Part shown: positions 11,327 through 23,854 of the stretch, one piece after another
Numbering within the stretch: position 1 is the stretch's first letter
How the letters are laid out: every line of letters starts with the position of its first letter
Assembly: GCA_013397865.1 (NCBI GenBank)
Contig: VZTI01005056.1
Location: 233,038-297,037 of the forward strand
Source of the DNA: Struthidea cinerea
Lineage: Eukaryota; Chordata; Aves; Passeriformes; Corcoracidae
Direction of reading: 5' to 3'
Length of the DNA stretch: 64,000 nt
The notes under the pieces: model-generated
What the model was told of the DNA's origin: nothing
The model's input: only the letters and a program-made list of their open reading frames with translations
The model's database searches: none
Position numbers and translations under genes: made by a program

Positions 11327-14300
11327 CTAGAAACCAAATTTAGAAACTTGAAATGAAAAATGCAATCTTATGAAACTGCCACCAATTATTTTATCATATC
11401 ACAGTGCTATGTACACTTAAGATACTTGTTAATAATTTGTACCAGTTATTTTTTCACTGTATTCAGTTAGGGTAAAGGAATGACACTCAAGCATCTGACT
11501 TCATCTTTCAGTATATTTTCTGGTAAAGAAATGAGTTGTAAAACTCCCAATTTCCTATATTTTGAAAACCATGTATTAACTACAAGTGGATAATCTGCTA
11601 AATTGTTTTCTATTGATTACGAAATGTGCAATTTCTCTGCATAGAGATATCTGAGTATGAAGCATCAGTGGCTAGATTTTCTTATTAAAACATCAATGCT
11701 TTTGGTACACACTTTGTTTATCTAAAATGACCTGAAGGTCTGAAACTTGTTCTCAAACACTTAGCAAGCCAATCTAGCAAACTGTCAGCAGGCAAGGATT
11801 CTGTGCATGTGCAGGCATATCAGACTTATTATATATCAAAAGGCACCATCCATAAGAATGCAGTCTGTCAAAAAGCAGTATTTTTCATTATGTATTTTAT
11901 GAATTAACACATTTAATTCTTCAATACTGTCAGGATGACTTTTATAAGAACTAAATAATAAACTTCTGAATCATTTGAGAAATTAGCTTGCCTAAGATGA
12001 AAAATTTTGATGTATCTTTTAAACAATTAAGCTTTAATTACTCAAAATTTAAGGAGAGAATTTTTCCCAAATGTCATTCAATAAAGTCTACTTTAGAGCA
12101 TTTGTTAATTTTTCATTTCAAAGAAATGGATGAGATCAGTTAAAGAAAGTTTAATTAGTGATTAAAGTCGCCTAAATTTAGCTCCTGCTAAGTTGCTTTG
12201 ATTACTTTTGGAAAATACTGAAGAGTACTATCTTTATTTAGTATGCATATATAACTAAGAATAATTTGCTTTTCCTCTGTCAGCTACTTAAATTCTCAAT
12301 CCTTGAGGTAACAGAACATCAAATTACAATCCATTACTGATTAGTCATTTTAAAAATTATAATCTTTAAACTAGACAAAAATTTATTGCAGTAATTTTTG
12401 TGTAATAAATGTAAACCTGGTTTTCAGGTACAATTGTTGATTTAAATTCAATATTTGAATGACAGTGTCATGCAATAAAGAGATAACTAATAACTATGCT
12501 AATTTTATTTAGTATTCCACTGAGACCCATCGTTTTCAATCACTGAGGACGACTGATGGCAAGTAGAAGAGGTGAAAAGACAGAGTAAAGGAAAAAAAGA
12601 CCTCTTTTTCCCTGAAAAACAGAACTTTTAAAGTTGTATTTTGAATCTTAAAAAAAACCTAACAACATGACTACATAGGATGTAAGGAGATTATGTACTC
12701 CACTGCTTTACCCAAAGTAGTCTCTGTTAATTTCCATTAGGTTATTTCAGGTTTGTTTTTTTTCTTTTTTTTTTGAGGGGTAGGTTGGGTTGGGGGCCAA
12801 CAGTGCAAAGTGGTATAATATTCTTTTTACTATTCTTGGCCCGAATGCTCATGCTCCACAGCACTTGGGCTTAAAGTCTTAAGACCTGTATTCTTGGACT
12901 TCTTTCCAGTTAGGGTTCACTCCTGTGGGTTCTTCATATTTACAGGAAAGCAGGAAGACTGGATAATGTCCCTTATCTCTGATTACCAGCTCAGGGATCT
13001 TAGGCACTACATTAATAAGGACTATTAATACATTAATAAGGAATATTAATACATTAATATTCTTCGCTATTCCTGTCTATCAGGACTTCTCAAGCACTTT
13101 CCAACTTTTCCATCCTATAGGTCTCAAGTGTCACTATTTTCTGTTTTTTCCTGATTACTTCTTTTTAAGCAGTCACTCAGGCACAAATAATGAGTTTTCA
13201 TCTTTAGTAGCTTTTCCTAGAGGACTTTAAAGTTGATGGAACTTTTTGAAGCAATTGCATCCAGTGTTAGTTATCCCTAAACTAAGTTCAAATATGCAGG
13301 TAACTCATGACACTGTGGTCCAGGTGATACCCTAAATGCTCTTCTAAAACACTGCTCAATGATTGGCACCAAAATCAACAACTGAGCCCTTAGAAGAATT
13401 ACCACAAATTAGAGTGATTTTACTTTGCAATTTAAGTTTCTACTAATTCATTATAATTTTAACACCAATGAGAAGTTTTGAACCAGAATATTATCTTCAA
13501 AATTCCATTTGATTTTTCCATTGAATTAAAAAGCAGTGATTAGGCAAAATGAGCTAGTTCTGCTTGACCAAATAAATCATGTCTATTTAATAAAATTTTT
13601 TTCTATAGTGTAGTTCTCTACTTTAAAAATATTGTTATGAAGTTGTCACCTAAATTAAGCTATATTGTATCTACTATTTTGTACTTATCCATAGAGGTGT
13701 TTACCCCAACTATGAAGAAATTAAGTCCAAATTTGTCATCATTAATAATCCTTCAGGTACACATGCACAGACTATTTAATACCTTGTGTTCTTATTATTA
13801 CTATAGCTATTACTGAAGCATGGGCAAATGCCAAGTTTTTATTATACAGAACACAATTTCTTCAAGTCTTCTGAAAATCCCCAGGTCCTCGAAGAGAGCC
13901 TGTTAATGGTTTATAAAAATTTTATGTAGTTTGTTATGTGCTCTAGGACAAGTGTCATCAGGCTTTGTCAATTTGACTACATCAAAATAATCCTCAACCT
14001 GTTCCTCTATTCAAAAATACTTGTCCTTTCTTCTTTTAATAATTAATTACAATTCAACTTTTTGTGAAGATAAACAAAACAAGGAATCAAGGAAAAAGTT
14101 TTCATCTTCATGTCTCACTTGTTTTTTAAAAGGACATAACAAAATGTCAATAGAGGACATTACACAATATTTTTAGTGAGCCTATCTTCTTCCCAAGCTG
14201 GAAAAAACAAAAGGTACATCAATCTAAGGAAGTTTTCACATGTGTGCTTTTAAAGACATAAACAGTATTTTTGCAGCATTAAGCCCCATAGCACCTAGAA

Positions 14301-15654
14301 ACTCAGGCAAAACTCATTAATCAAAATTAAACACAATGATTTCTTGCACCTAATAACAGAATGATATTCCAGGTTTCCCAGCTTAACACTGAACTATATT
14401 AATTACAGTAAGATGGATCTTCGTTTAAGTCTTTTTGCCAATTAAGATAATATTTGCCTTCCACATTACCATAAATATATAAAATTCACTCAAATAAGCC
14501 TTAAGTTTATTTTTAAGACTGGACCTAATCCCAAGTCTGAGTTCAAATTTCTAAATTATTTTAGTATGATAAAAGCTTAAGAGAGTATACTCTTGCATTC
14601 CTTGTCCATTATTATTTATTGTTGTAGCTTTCAGATGAAGAGTCTCATGACCTGGAGTAAGATGAAAATAAGTAGCAGTATGTATTTCAGCAGAACAACT
14701 GGGCAGTCTTGAATGTGCCCTACAAAGGAACGTGAAGCTTGCTACCATATAAGCATTAGGCCTTGAAAATGTGGTTTCAGACAAGCCTGCATATTACACT
14801 TCTACTTTAAAATGAAATGTTCCATGTAGTCTATGGAAAGAAAGCTTATCAAATCTTCTTGTTATTAAAGATACTGGATGAAAGTGCCACTGACATAAAA
14901 TCACAACAAAAAAATGGGCAAGAAAAATGTTTGATATTTAAAACATTTACAGATATGGCTATTTGATTACTCCTAACCATATATATATGTCAAACACAAA
15001 GAACTCATTAGTTTTTAAAAATATACTGGATTTACCGGTTTTCAAATAATGTACAATATACAGAAAAAACCCACCAATTTACTATTTATTTACTAATAGG
15101 GACAAGAAACAACTTACATTTAATTAAAAAAAGAAAATGCTTAATCCACAATTAATAAAAATCAATTATTCCATCATAGAGAATCACAGGAGTAAGTGTA
15201 ATACAAGATTTTCATTTTCTTCCACAAACCTTGCATTATTAGGGAAAACACAACTTCTCTTACATTATTGATTCCTTCCATTTTTCAGTGAGCTCATTCA
15301 AGCTGTCAAACCTGAGGTCCTACTTGACTACACAAAAGATGCACGAAGCTGAATATACCATACCTGGGAAAAGGGCCATCACTGATAAAACACAAATACT
15401 ATTAAAATCACTGCAAACACAAACTGAAACTAACAAAAAGGATTAAAAGTATAAACACTGGATAACTTATGTTTGCTGAATGCCATTCCTTTTTTTTCTG
15501 TCCTCTAAAATCCGTTATTTTAAACAAATTGTCCAGCATGAAAATAAAAGCGTGACATGCTAGAACAGAGATTATAATTTAGTTGCTAGAATATAAAAGT
15601 TATAATTAAATCTAAAATTAATTGGAATACCTAAGTTTAAGCATAGTAAATAAG
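11327..15654. other. MCPH1 intron 8, left part
   Basis: AT-rich intronic sequence. The only clear structure is a short tandem repeat at 13009-13061. No exon, LTR or recent CR1 element was recognised in the rest. Confidence 0.5.
13009..13061. repeat. Short tandem repeat, 21-bp unit
   Basis: Two full copies of a 21-bp unit (ACATTAATAAGG followed by A/C-TATTAAT variants) lie at 13009-13029 and 13030-13050, and a third partial copy starts at 13051. The two full copies differ at one position. It sits in intron 8 of MCPH1. Confidence 0.85.
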
Positions 15655-15820
15655 CCTGATGGAGTTCAAGAAGCATTTGGACAATGCTCTCAGGCACACG
15701 GTGTGATTCTTGGGGCTGTCCTGTGCAGGGCCAGGAGCTGGACTTTGGTGACACTTATGGGTCCCTGCCATCCAGCTCAGAATACTCTGTGATTTTTCTC
15801 CTTCCCTATTTGTTTCCATG
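15655..15820 (+). mobile_element. CR1 LINE 3' tail
   Basis: The plus strand shows the end of a CR1 element: GAGTTCAAGAAGCATTTGG, then the segment around GGGGCTGTCCTGTGCAGGGC, then the terminal part in which the last repeats have decayed to AATACTCTGTGATTTT. It is severely 5'-truncated. It lies in intron 8, just left of a CR1 in the opposite orientation. Confidence 0.88.
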
Positions 15821-15932
15821 ACTGTTTAGTGAAAACCAGACTGTTTTTTGACATTAGGAACTATAGCATTTAAGGATCATCTTCTAGTACATTGACACAT
15901 GGCAAAAAACCTCATATAGTGAGTTCATATAT

Positions 15933-17170
15933 TTCATAGAATCATAGAATGGTTTGGGTTGGAAGGAACCTTAGAGATCATCTAGTTCCAACTCTGTTGC
16001 AATAGACAGGGACACCTTCCACCAGACCAGGTTACTCAGAGCACCATCCAATCTCACCTTGAACACTTCCAAGGATGAGGTGTCCACAACTTCTCTGGGC
16101 TACCTGTTCCAGTGCCTCAGCACACTCAGAGTAAAGAATTTCTTCTAACTTAAACCTACTCTTTTTTATTTTAAGACCGTTCCCCCTTGCCCCATCAGTA
16201 CATACCCCCATGAAAAGTCCCTCTACAGCTTTCTTGTAAGCCCCCTTTAGGCACTGGAAAGCTGCTCTTAGGTCTCCTCAGAGCCTTCTCTTCTCCAGGC
16301 TGAATATCCCCAACTTTCTCAGTCTGTCTTCATATGAGAGGTGCTCCAGTCCTGTGATCGTGTTTGTGGCCTGCTCTGGGCTTGTTCCAAGAGGTCAACT
16401 TCTTCCTTGTGCTGGGGGCTCCAGAGCTGGAGGTCTCAAACCTGGATTTCTCCTATAGCAGGCAGTTCTTCATTCCCCCAATCCCTGCTTTCACCTGCTG
16501 CAACATGGGTGGTGTGGCTGAAGCACTTGCTGGTGAAGCCTGGGGAAAAAACCATGCTGAGTTTGTCAGTCTTCTCCACAACCTGGGTAACTAGTTCTAT
16601 CATTCCTAAGAGGACCCATTATTTTCCCTAGTCTTTCTTTTGTTGCTGATGCACCTAAAGAAGCTTTTTTTGTTTACACTTCATATCTTTGGCTGGATTT
16701 TCTTCTGATAGTGTTTTAGCCTTCCTACTCAGATCCATGGCTGTTTGATTTCTCTGTTTTCTTCCTCCCAGGCTACCTCTCCCTGATTCTGTTCTCTGAA
16801 AGCTACCTGTTTAAGATTGTCCAGGAGCTTCACGTTCATCCATGCAGGCCTCCTGGCATTCTTCCATGCTTTCCTCTTTGCAGAGATGCGATGTTCTTCA
16901 GTCTGGAGGAGACATTCCTTGAATATACCTTGGGTACCTCTTCCCATGGTACTCTAGCAAGAAAATCCCTAGTGAGGCCAAAGTCTGCTCTCCTGAAGGC
17001 CAGGGTAGTAAGCTTGCTGTATGCCCGCCTGCCTGCTCCAAGGATCTTGAACTCCAACATTTCATGGTCACTGCAGCCAAGGCTGTCCTTGAGCTTCACA
17101 TTCCTCACCAGCAGCTTCTTGTTGGTGAGAACAAGATCCAGCATAGACACCTCTACTTTACGGCTCATCT
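15933..17170 (-). mobile_element. CR1 LINE, minus strand, reverse-transcriptase core deleted
   Basis: The 3' end is at about 15933 (reverse complement of CATAGAATCATAGAATGG and the following tail). Reading leftward along the minus strand from 17170, the frame encodes the end of the CR1 ORF2 endonuclease (VKLKDSLGCSDHEMLEFKI), then the linker after it (KNARRPAWMN), then sequence that normally precedes the reverse transcriptase. Near 16400 this jumps to the C-terminal end of ORF2 (LDLLEQ-like block before DWSTSHMK). The palm region with the catalytic aspartates is missing, and several stops and frame breaks are present. The copy is dead and lies inside MCPH1 intron 8 in the same orientation as the gene. 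Confidence 0.87.
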
Positions 17171-18324
17171 ACCCCTTGGAGCAGAAAGTTGTCATTTATG
17201 GATGTACATTTATACCTGTACAACATACACCTGCATCCACTGGTTTTTTAACTGTGTTAGAAATGATGCACTCCAGATATTAAAATACAGGTGTAGAGAA
17301 CTCAAGCAGAAGCTCACAGTTCAGTAACTTATTACTCACACATATAGGCACAGTCATGGTTCAACATTTCCACTGGATTTCATAAGTCTGATAACAAGTT
17401 TGTTGAGCCCTTTAAGTTAATAATTAGTTTCATATAATCAATTGACGCACTTCTGCAGAATTTTCTAGGGAAAATAAATTACTAAAATATACAATTATAA
17501 TTACAAAGATTCAACTCCATGTAAAGCTTGACAAAGCTCAAAACATCAAAATTTGAAAATGATTACCCCAATGCAAATTAGGAGCATCTTCCAGGGAAGT
17601 TCCTGAGATTCAATATTTTAGTATACATTTACATAAAAATATCTTATGCTAAACCAACTTGAAAATGCTTAAATATAAAAAATAGTCTTAAAATTATTAT
17701 TAAAAATTAAGATCAGTTCCATATAAAATAGTCATGGTTGAACAAGATGCTTACATTGCAACTCTTGCAGGTCTTATTTCATCTTCATCACTGCACAAGT
17801 TAGAAATTGCTACTCAAATATTTTTTTCCACCAGAAATTTTACACCAGAGATTTTATGATCCTAACTGCAATTTTAGTAACAATTTTTACTTGTGAAATA
17901 AAAATAGTTTGAACAAGGGAACCTATGATGAGGATTTACTAATAAACAATTTACAGAAGTACCACAACAGGTAAAACAGAAAGACCTTGTTTTCTTAAAC
18001 AGATTTTGAAGAGCAACAGAAAGTTAGGAGATCAGGAGAAAAGAAGGCTCAACATTACTTTTGTTGTGTATAGAGAGCAGTTTCCTTATCTCTTACGATG
18101 TTGTGTTTATAAGGTATGCGAAAACAAATAGGTGTTCTTCTGGAGTCTATGCACTCATTTATTTTACTCAATAATGAAGTCAGTACCACAGTATTTTCTT
18201 CTTTTGGTGTATTTCTGAAATATTTTTTCTTTTGGAATGGCAGTTCATTTTGCAATTTAGTTGCATTAGTATATCTAATGCAGTATGATATCTTTTGATT
18301 TTCCAGCTCTGTGTAGTAACTTAC
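17171..18324. other. MCPH1 intron 8, 5' part
   Basis: AT-rich sequence directly 3' of exon 8. The donor GTAAGT begins at 18324. A 36-base block at 17755-17790 has splice-like borders but would bring a stop codon into the MCPH1 frame, so it is not called as an exon. Confidence 0.5.
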
Positions 18325-19326
18325 CAGCAGTATGAGCACAGTAATCCACGTTGTTGTAGGATTTTTCATGAGCATGATGTGGCAGCCTATTCACATCATC
18401 AGAATCTAGAGCTTCTCCAGTGTCGTCTTTTTCACCACCTGATATATTTAATGGTATGCTTCCAGGATGTTTAGCTGGTTTGATTTTTTTCTTTACTGGA
18501 AAATCATTCACTAAAATAGACTTCTTCCTACTTTTCTTAGTAGTATTATGTAGCTCACAGAAACTCACATCATGTAGGTCCATGCTTGTAAAAGAGTCTT
18601 TGCAACAAACTTCAGGAGGATTCTGTGATTCGTTTGGTACTTGTATCTGTACTTCATTTTCATTTGAATTAGATGAAAAGAAGTCTTCATAAGAAGCCTC
18701 TTCAGCGCAGTAAGACTTGCTATACGTCGTAACTGCTTGCAAGAACCCCTTAGAGCATGATGCACCCAGTTCTGAGGTAGCCAGCTTCAAACTTGGTAAT
18801 GTTCGTTGTTTCTTCCTCTTCTTGTCTTCAAGAATATAATCATTTCTGTCAACAGGGAAGCTTTTATCCAGTGAACATGCATCTAAGTCTTCACTATTCA
18901 TAGGTGAATTAGAGAGACTGTCAATCAAATCAGGAGCAGTATTTAACTGGACCATATTTTTGGAAGGAGTAATATGACCAAAGCCCTCAAGAAGAGAACT
19001 TTCATTTGCAATTGAAGAAGTCTTGCACTTCTCATTCTTCTGATTTTTCTTTGGAAACTTTAAATGTTTCTTTCCTAAAGACAATCTGTCATCCAAAGTG
19101 TGCTGTAGAATCTGTTTCTTTGTTAAATTTCTGGCATGTCGTTTTGGTGTTAAGCTCTTCTGCTCATTGCCATGTGATGGAGAATTCACTGATGTGCTCA
19201 TGGATATATGAATATCAGTCCAAGTATCACAGGCATGTTCTGCTACCTCTGTTCTCTGTCTCTTTAATTTCTCAGTTCCCCAAAGATAATCACAACTTGA
19301 GTTCAAGCAGTCTTCCATTTGTTCTT
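18325..19326 (-). CDS. MCPH1: MCPH1 exon 8 (long central exon)
   Basis: This 1002-base exon encodes residues 222-555 of the predicted protein and is fully open. The acceptor is TTTTGTTTTGCAG and the donor is GCTG followed by GTAAGT. It opens with two bases (AA) that complete a Glu codon begun in exon 7 and ends with a single G. The corresponding human exon is the largest in the gene, and this one is shorter by memory. The region is hydrophilic and probably disordered. It has basic clusters that could act in nuclear import, notably KKRKKQR at about residues 390-396. A conserved acidic-aromatic motif, SYEDFF at about 433-438, corresponds to a similar SYDDYF motif in the human protein. The central region of human MCPH1 is reported to bind condensin II, which suggests the same role here. 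Overlapping ORFs on the plus strand are shadows. Confidence 0.95.
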
Positions 19327-21577
19327 CTGCAAAACAAAAAAAGTGGCAATATAAATGTATTAAACCAAACAAAAAGTGTAGCAATTTCTTGGTGAAATAC
19401 ATATGGAATTCCTGAACTGAAGAAACAAAGATTTAGCCACTTCTCTGGATATTATATGGCAAGTCCACAAAAACTAAACAGAAAATGGATTAGAAACAAA
19501 GCACATTCTATGCTGACAAGAACCTACAACAGTTTTAGCTATTGTATCCCCTTACCTGGTCATAAGCACCCACAAGTCCCATTCTGCTTTCTTGAAATTA
19601 AGCAGCAGAGGAACTCGCTTTCCCTCTTGCATTTGTAGAGAAAACCAGCAAGATTATATGTTGATAAAGTTAGCTATAGTAACAGTGGAAACTCAATAAT
19701 CATTTTTGCTACCACAGCATCAGCACCACCTTGAAGTTTTTGCAGTTAAGACGAAATTAAATACAAAACCGTAGTATCATACCACATACATCAATACAAT
19801 GTACTAAAAATAACTAGAATGTGGAAAAAGAATAATTTCTTGTAGCTATTCTTATGAAATTATTTTGTGTTAGGTGTTACACAGAATCTAATCATAACTC
19901 TTCACAATAAATTCCTCTGAAACAACATAGTATCTCTGATTAATCAGCATACATTTTTTAAAATCCTGTTGTTCTACAATCAGATGATTGCAACAGATGC
20001 TTTTGCTTAAGTAGATGATGAGTGCAATGTCACAGCAATACCCCTTCTGTAAGTTTTCCTGTAGGTTTAGGGGAAGTCTTGATGTTACTTGCTTACTAAA
20101 TATAGATAGTATTTTTAAACACATGGTGTAGCTATCAATATTAAGAAAGATCAAACATATAGAGAGAAATTTCACATGGTATGATCAGTCTCTCCTACTG
20201 ACAATTGACAAAGTCTTAGCTTTCATCCTCAAAATAACCTGGCTTCTTGAACTTTTTAACCATTATTAAGCAATTTCATATATCTCTCAGGTACAAACAC
20301 AGGGACTACTGTCACAGAGCATGGGAGATGGAAGGTACACTGAATGTTGTCATGGGAATTGGTGGTCTGCTCTTAAGGTAAAATTACATTGTGCAGCTGC
20401 AAAGCTGAAGGGACATACGCAAGGCAAAATTCTCAAATCACAATGTTCTACCTCATCAGCACATGAGTTATCTACCAAAGTAAAACGGTTTGCTGGCACA
20501 GCTGTGCTACTTTCAGTATTCAACTATCACTTCTCACTAACATTGCATGAAGACCTAACAAACTGCCGCAGGCTGCAAGACACCCACCCTGTTCTCAGGG
20601 AAGCCAACATGACAGAACTCCTGTACGATGTCAATAACATACAACACCTCAAAATAGCATGAGGTAGAGCTTACTGTTGAGGGAGAATGAGAGCAGGCAA
20701 ACTGCTCCAGTGGCCCTCATTACAAATTCTAAAGACTCCCTTCTACTTACTTTTTTACTGAGATCAAGGCCAGCATCTGACTTGAGCTTTTTGTCCCTGT
20801 GACTGACAGATTACATGAGGTCTGAAGCACACACCTATTGCCTGCATAACCAATAGGATTAAGATTATTGAGCTATTCACTGATGCAGCTCAACAGACTT
20901 CACAATAATCTTCTCTCTTATGCCCTACTAGTACACCAAAACACAGGAACAAACCCCTAACTTTACAAGAATAAATTTATGAGGTTCTTACCTTGCTAAC
21001 AAATTATTTTAATCCATCTGAAACCATAAAACATTTAAAAAGCCAATTTATTTTTACTCTTGTTGTTTCTTCAAACCTGACTACTTAAGCTGAAAAACAC
21101 ATTAGGCTAACTTTCAAATTTGAGTTTTTCAATTGAAAATTTGGAAGACATTTCAGTTCTTTCAGGTCTTACCCTCATTCAGATCTCTTTTTAGCTTCTC
21201 GCATCACACTATTTGGTGTGCACTCTATGTTATATATATATATGATCACTGTTAAGAGCAGAGAAGATTGAGACCATGTCAGGACAAGAAGTTATTAATA
21301 GGGAATGGTATGAGTAAAGAGGAGGAAATCAGGCAGACAATACAGCAGTAAGGCTGAGCATTTACCCAGTGGTATTCCTCATGCTCCATGCTTCTTGAGT
21401 TCTTAGTACAACATACTTTCTTTAGTTAAGAAAAACTAAGATAATTCAGCTTTAAATATAAAAGATAGAGCAAATAGATACAGTTCCCATTTCAGTAAAC
21501 TGTACTTTCCAAAGTAAGATATAAAGGCCATGTATTATTTTTAATTTCTGTAACACATATTAAGTTGTGTTAGTTAC
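19327..21577. other. MCPH1 intron 7
   Basis: Intron of 2251 bases bounded by GTAACT (after exon 7) and TTTTGCAG (before exon 8) on the minus strand. It contains a short TA repeat near 21231-21243 and a 113-codon plus-strand ORF at 20321-20662 that I could not link to any family and treat as chance. Confidence 0.8.
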
Positions 21578-21670
21578 CTGGTAGTAGCACATCTGAATTA
21601 CTTAAGACACAAGTAGAAAGTGGGCAGTCTCCTGGTGAGCTACTTGGAAGTGTTTGAGGCATTTGTGAAC
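21578..21670 (-). CDS. MCPH1: MCPH1 exon 7
   Basis: A 93-base exon for residues 191-221 and the first base of codon 222. The acceptor is GTATTCCTAG and the donor is CCAG followed by GTAACT. The peptide starts SQMPQTLPSSSPGDC and ends SNSDVLLP. It is rich in Ser and Pro and belongs to the linker after the N-terminal BRCT domain. Vertebrate MCPH1 has SSQM at the matching place. Phase 2 in and phase 1 out agree with both neighbouring exons. Confidence 0.9.
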
Positions 21671-22623
21671 CTAGGAATACAAAAAAAAACTACTAGATAT
21701 TTGCAAGCATTTTTTCTAGGTAACTCAGCAGCACATTCTTCTGAAACTAAAGAATCATGTCAAACCATTTAGAAATTTCTACTGATATTTCTAAGGCCTG
21801 CTGAGGCATTTTACTAAAGAATCTGTGAAATCTTGCAATTTGCGGCCAAGTCTTGATATAGCAAAAATGCTTTTAAAAATGTTTGAAGGTTTACCTTAAA
21901 ACTCAAAGAGAAAATAAATACAAGCCTCACTAAAATAAACTGAGATTTAATTTTTCATCCATGTATTACTGTTTCATTACTTTCACAACTGTTTTTGAAA
22001 TTAGAAATTGACAGTCTAGCTGACATACATGTCTTAAAACTTTGAGTACTACAGTTCCCCCCCCCCACCAAAAGATGTTCCACATTCAACACTTTTTATA
22101 GTAACTGGCAAAACCTAATGACTTAGACCTTAACATTTTCTCAGTAAGGTAATGCAAACACAAAAAAACCCTCTGAAAACTACAATCTGGACTTAATTTA
22201 CCAGAATATGCATTTAAAAATCAACTAGATTTATTTAATTAGGTTATTCAAATTAATTTCTTTTTTAAGTCCTGTTCTTCAGTACCTGGACAGATACCTC
22301 ATCATTTTGGGCTCCTTTTTAAACTGTTGATGTGGGAGTAATAAAATTTATAATTTAACAGGAAATAAGATTTAGAGTCTCACTGTAAAGTTTAATCAAG
22401 AGGTGACAATATCAATTTACACGGCTAGAAAATTTAGCTTAAACATTAGTCCTCTTGAGCAGACTAGTGATAAAAAAATTATTTTGCCACCACTGTGTTC
22501 CAGACATGCAATCAAGATATGAAAAAATTCTAAAGGCAGAGAATGACAAGTGCACAAAAAAGTCAGAGATAAAACCAGCAGCCATTTGTGCATCTTCATA
22601 AGTAAGTAAAATTAACTTCTTAC
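21671..22623. other. MCPH1 intron 6
   Basis: Intron of 953 bases with a GTAAGAAG donor after exon 6. It holds a run of about 10 C residues near 22058-22068 and otherwise nothing recognisable. Confidence 0.8.
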
Positions 22624-22758
22624 CAGTAGAAGTATTCGTTCTTTTTTCCTTCATATCCTTTATTCTTTCCGTTGCATTGCATTGATTTTTTATCTTATTA
22701 ACAGGGCTGTATATAAGGGAACCATTGTCTTCAAATAATAAAACTGGTACATCTGTTT
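22624..22758 (-). CDS. MCPH1: MCPH1 exon 6
   Basis: A 135-base exon for residues 146-190 and the first base of codon 191. The acceptor is TTTCTTTGTGTAG and the donor is ACTG followed by GTAAGA. The peptide starts TDVPVLLFEDNGSLIYSP and ends IKDMKEKRTNTST. The human protein has an almost identical block (VPILLFESNGSLIYTP, then EMKEKRENLS), so this is one of the clearest identity markers for the gene. The segment follows the N-terminal BRCT domain. Phases fit exons 5 and 7. Confidence 0.96.
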
Positions 22759-23039
22759 CTACACAAAGAAATTGTATTTATATATTAATATTTAAATGCT
22801 GTAACAGCTTCAGATGAGATTTCTTTTCTTTTTTCAAAAAAACTTGGCAAAAAGAAATAGTTTTCTTAGATCTAAGATCATTACAGATGCCTTAACACAA
22901 CACAATTGCAAAGAACTCTAAAAATTAGGCAAGATGCAAAAGACTCAAAAAAACCCCAACCAACAAACACCAAAACCCCATCAAGTGCTTTAAAGAAATA
23001 ACTTCAGATATTTGAATCTTAGTAAAAAATAGTTCTTAC
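22759..23039. other. MCPH1 intron 5
   Basis: The shortest intron of the gene, 281 bases, with a GTAAGAAC donor and a TTTGTGTAG acceptor on the minus strand. Nothing else is seen in it. Confidence 0.85.
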
Positions 23040-23160
23040 CAGCATTAACTGCTGTTTTTTGTAGAGCTAATTCTTTAGCTATTTGGCTCAGTCTTCTCTG
23101 AAGCTTTCTATTATTTTCTGGAGTTTTTTCAACATAGTCTTTTGGCTGCATACATTTGTG
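23040..23160 (-). CDS. MCPH1: MCPH1 exon 5
   Basis: A 121-base exon for residues 106-145 and the first base of codon 146. The acceptor is GTCTGTCTTGCAG and the donor is GCTG followed by GTAAGAAC. The peptide starts HKCMQPKDYVEKTPENN and ends LALQKTAVNA. In human MCPH1 the matching stretch is KCMQPKDFNFKTPEND followed by a basic, helix-prone segment. The region after TPENN (RKLQRRLSQIAKEL) is likely a basic amphipathic helix. Confidence 0.96.
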
Positions 23161-23769
23161 CTGCAAGACAGACAAAACTATTAATTATATGTATAAAACT
23201 GTCAAAATTACTACACCTCCTATTTTGCCTATCACTTTGTCACAGTACTTATTATTGATATTTATGCTGCTTATCACCTCCTTGAGAGTCACACGTAATT
23301 ACAGAAGTTAACATAAGTTTAACAGTTAAGAAGTTAACAGAAGTTAACAAAATAAGCTTTAATATTAAATAAGAAAGAACCTAACAAATGTTTTTTTTTT
23401 TGCTTGCAGCAAAGTTAAAGATTTAAAGGTAGTTTTTAAAATACTAGTATTTGTTGCAACTCTGTGAACCATAAGCCACATAGTAGGCATGTTTTTCGGA
23501 TTAGTCATCATTATATAATTTGAATTTAAATCTTCATTTTTTTAATCACCAATATAGAAACTTGATTTCTAATATACTTTCTTCAGATACGACATCACAT
23601 GATCACAGCAATAGACTATCTTTAAACTCTTACTCAGATGGATAGGTAGAGTTTACAGAATGTTCTGAAAATAAACAGTTCAAATGCCAGAGGTCAAAAA
23701 GTCAAGTTCAAACTTTAAAGTTTATTATTCTAGGCCCATTTAAAAAAAAACAAAACAACAGATACTTAC
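23161..23769. other. MCPH1 intron 4
   Basis: Intron of 609 bases, donor GTAAGTAT, acceptor CTTGCAG. It has a run of T near 23391 on the plus strand and no other feature. Confidence 0.85.
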
Positions 23770-23854
23770 TTTTTTGATTGGTAGTAGAAATCCTTCATTA
23801 GTGTCTACTGCAGGAAATAGGGATTCATCAACATGGACTCCAGTTTCTTGACAC
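23770..23854 (-). CDS. MCPH1: MCPH1 exon 4
   Basis: An 85-base exon that completes Lys77 and encodes residues 78-105. The acceptor is TTTATTGTGTAG and the donor is AAAAAA followed by GTAAGTAT. The peptide starts CQETGVHVDESLFPA and ends GFLLPIKK. It closes the N-terminal BRCT domain; the human equivalent is CRTAGAHIDESLFPA. It ends on a codon border, as exon 5 needs. Confidence 0.96.

Noticed and set aside
16341..17327. Several plus-strand ORFs of 76-130 codons
   Set aside because: They lie antisense to a CR1 element on the minus strand.
17755..17790. 36-bp block with splice-like borders in MCPH1 intron 8
   Set aside because: Joined to exon 8 it would read into a TAA within six codons. It has no homology support and its short length makes chance likely.
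20321..20662. 113-codon plus-strand ORF in MCPH1 intron 7
   Set aside because: No recognisable domain, no splice partners and no codon signal; treated as chance.
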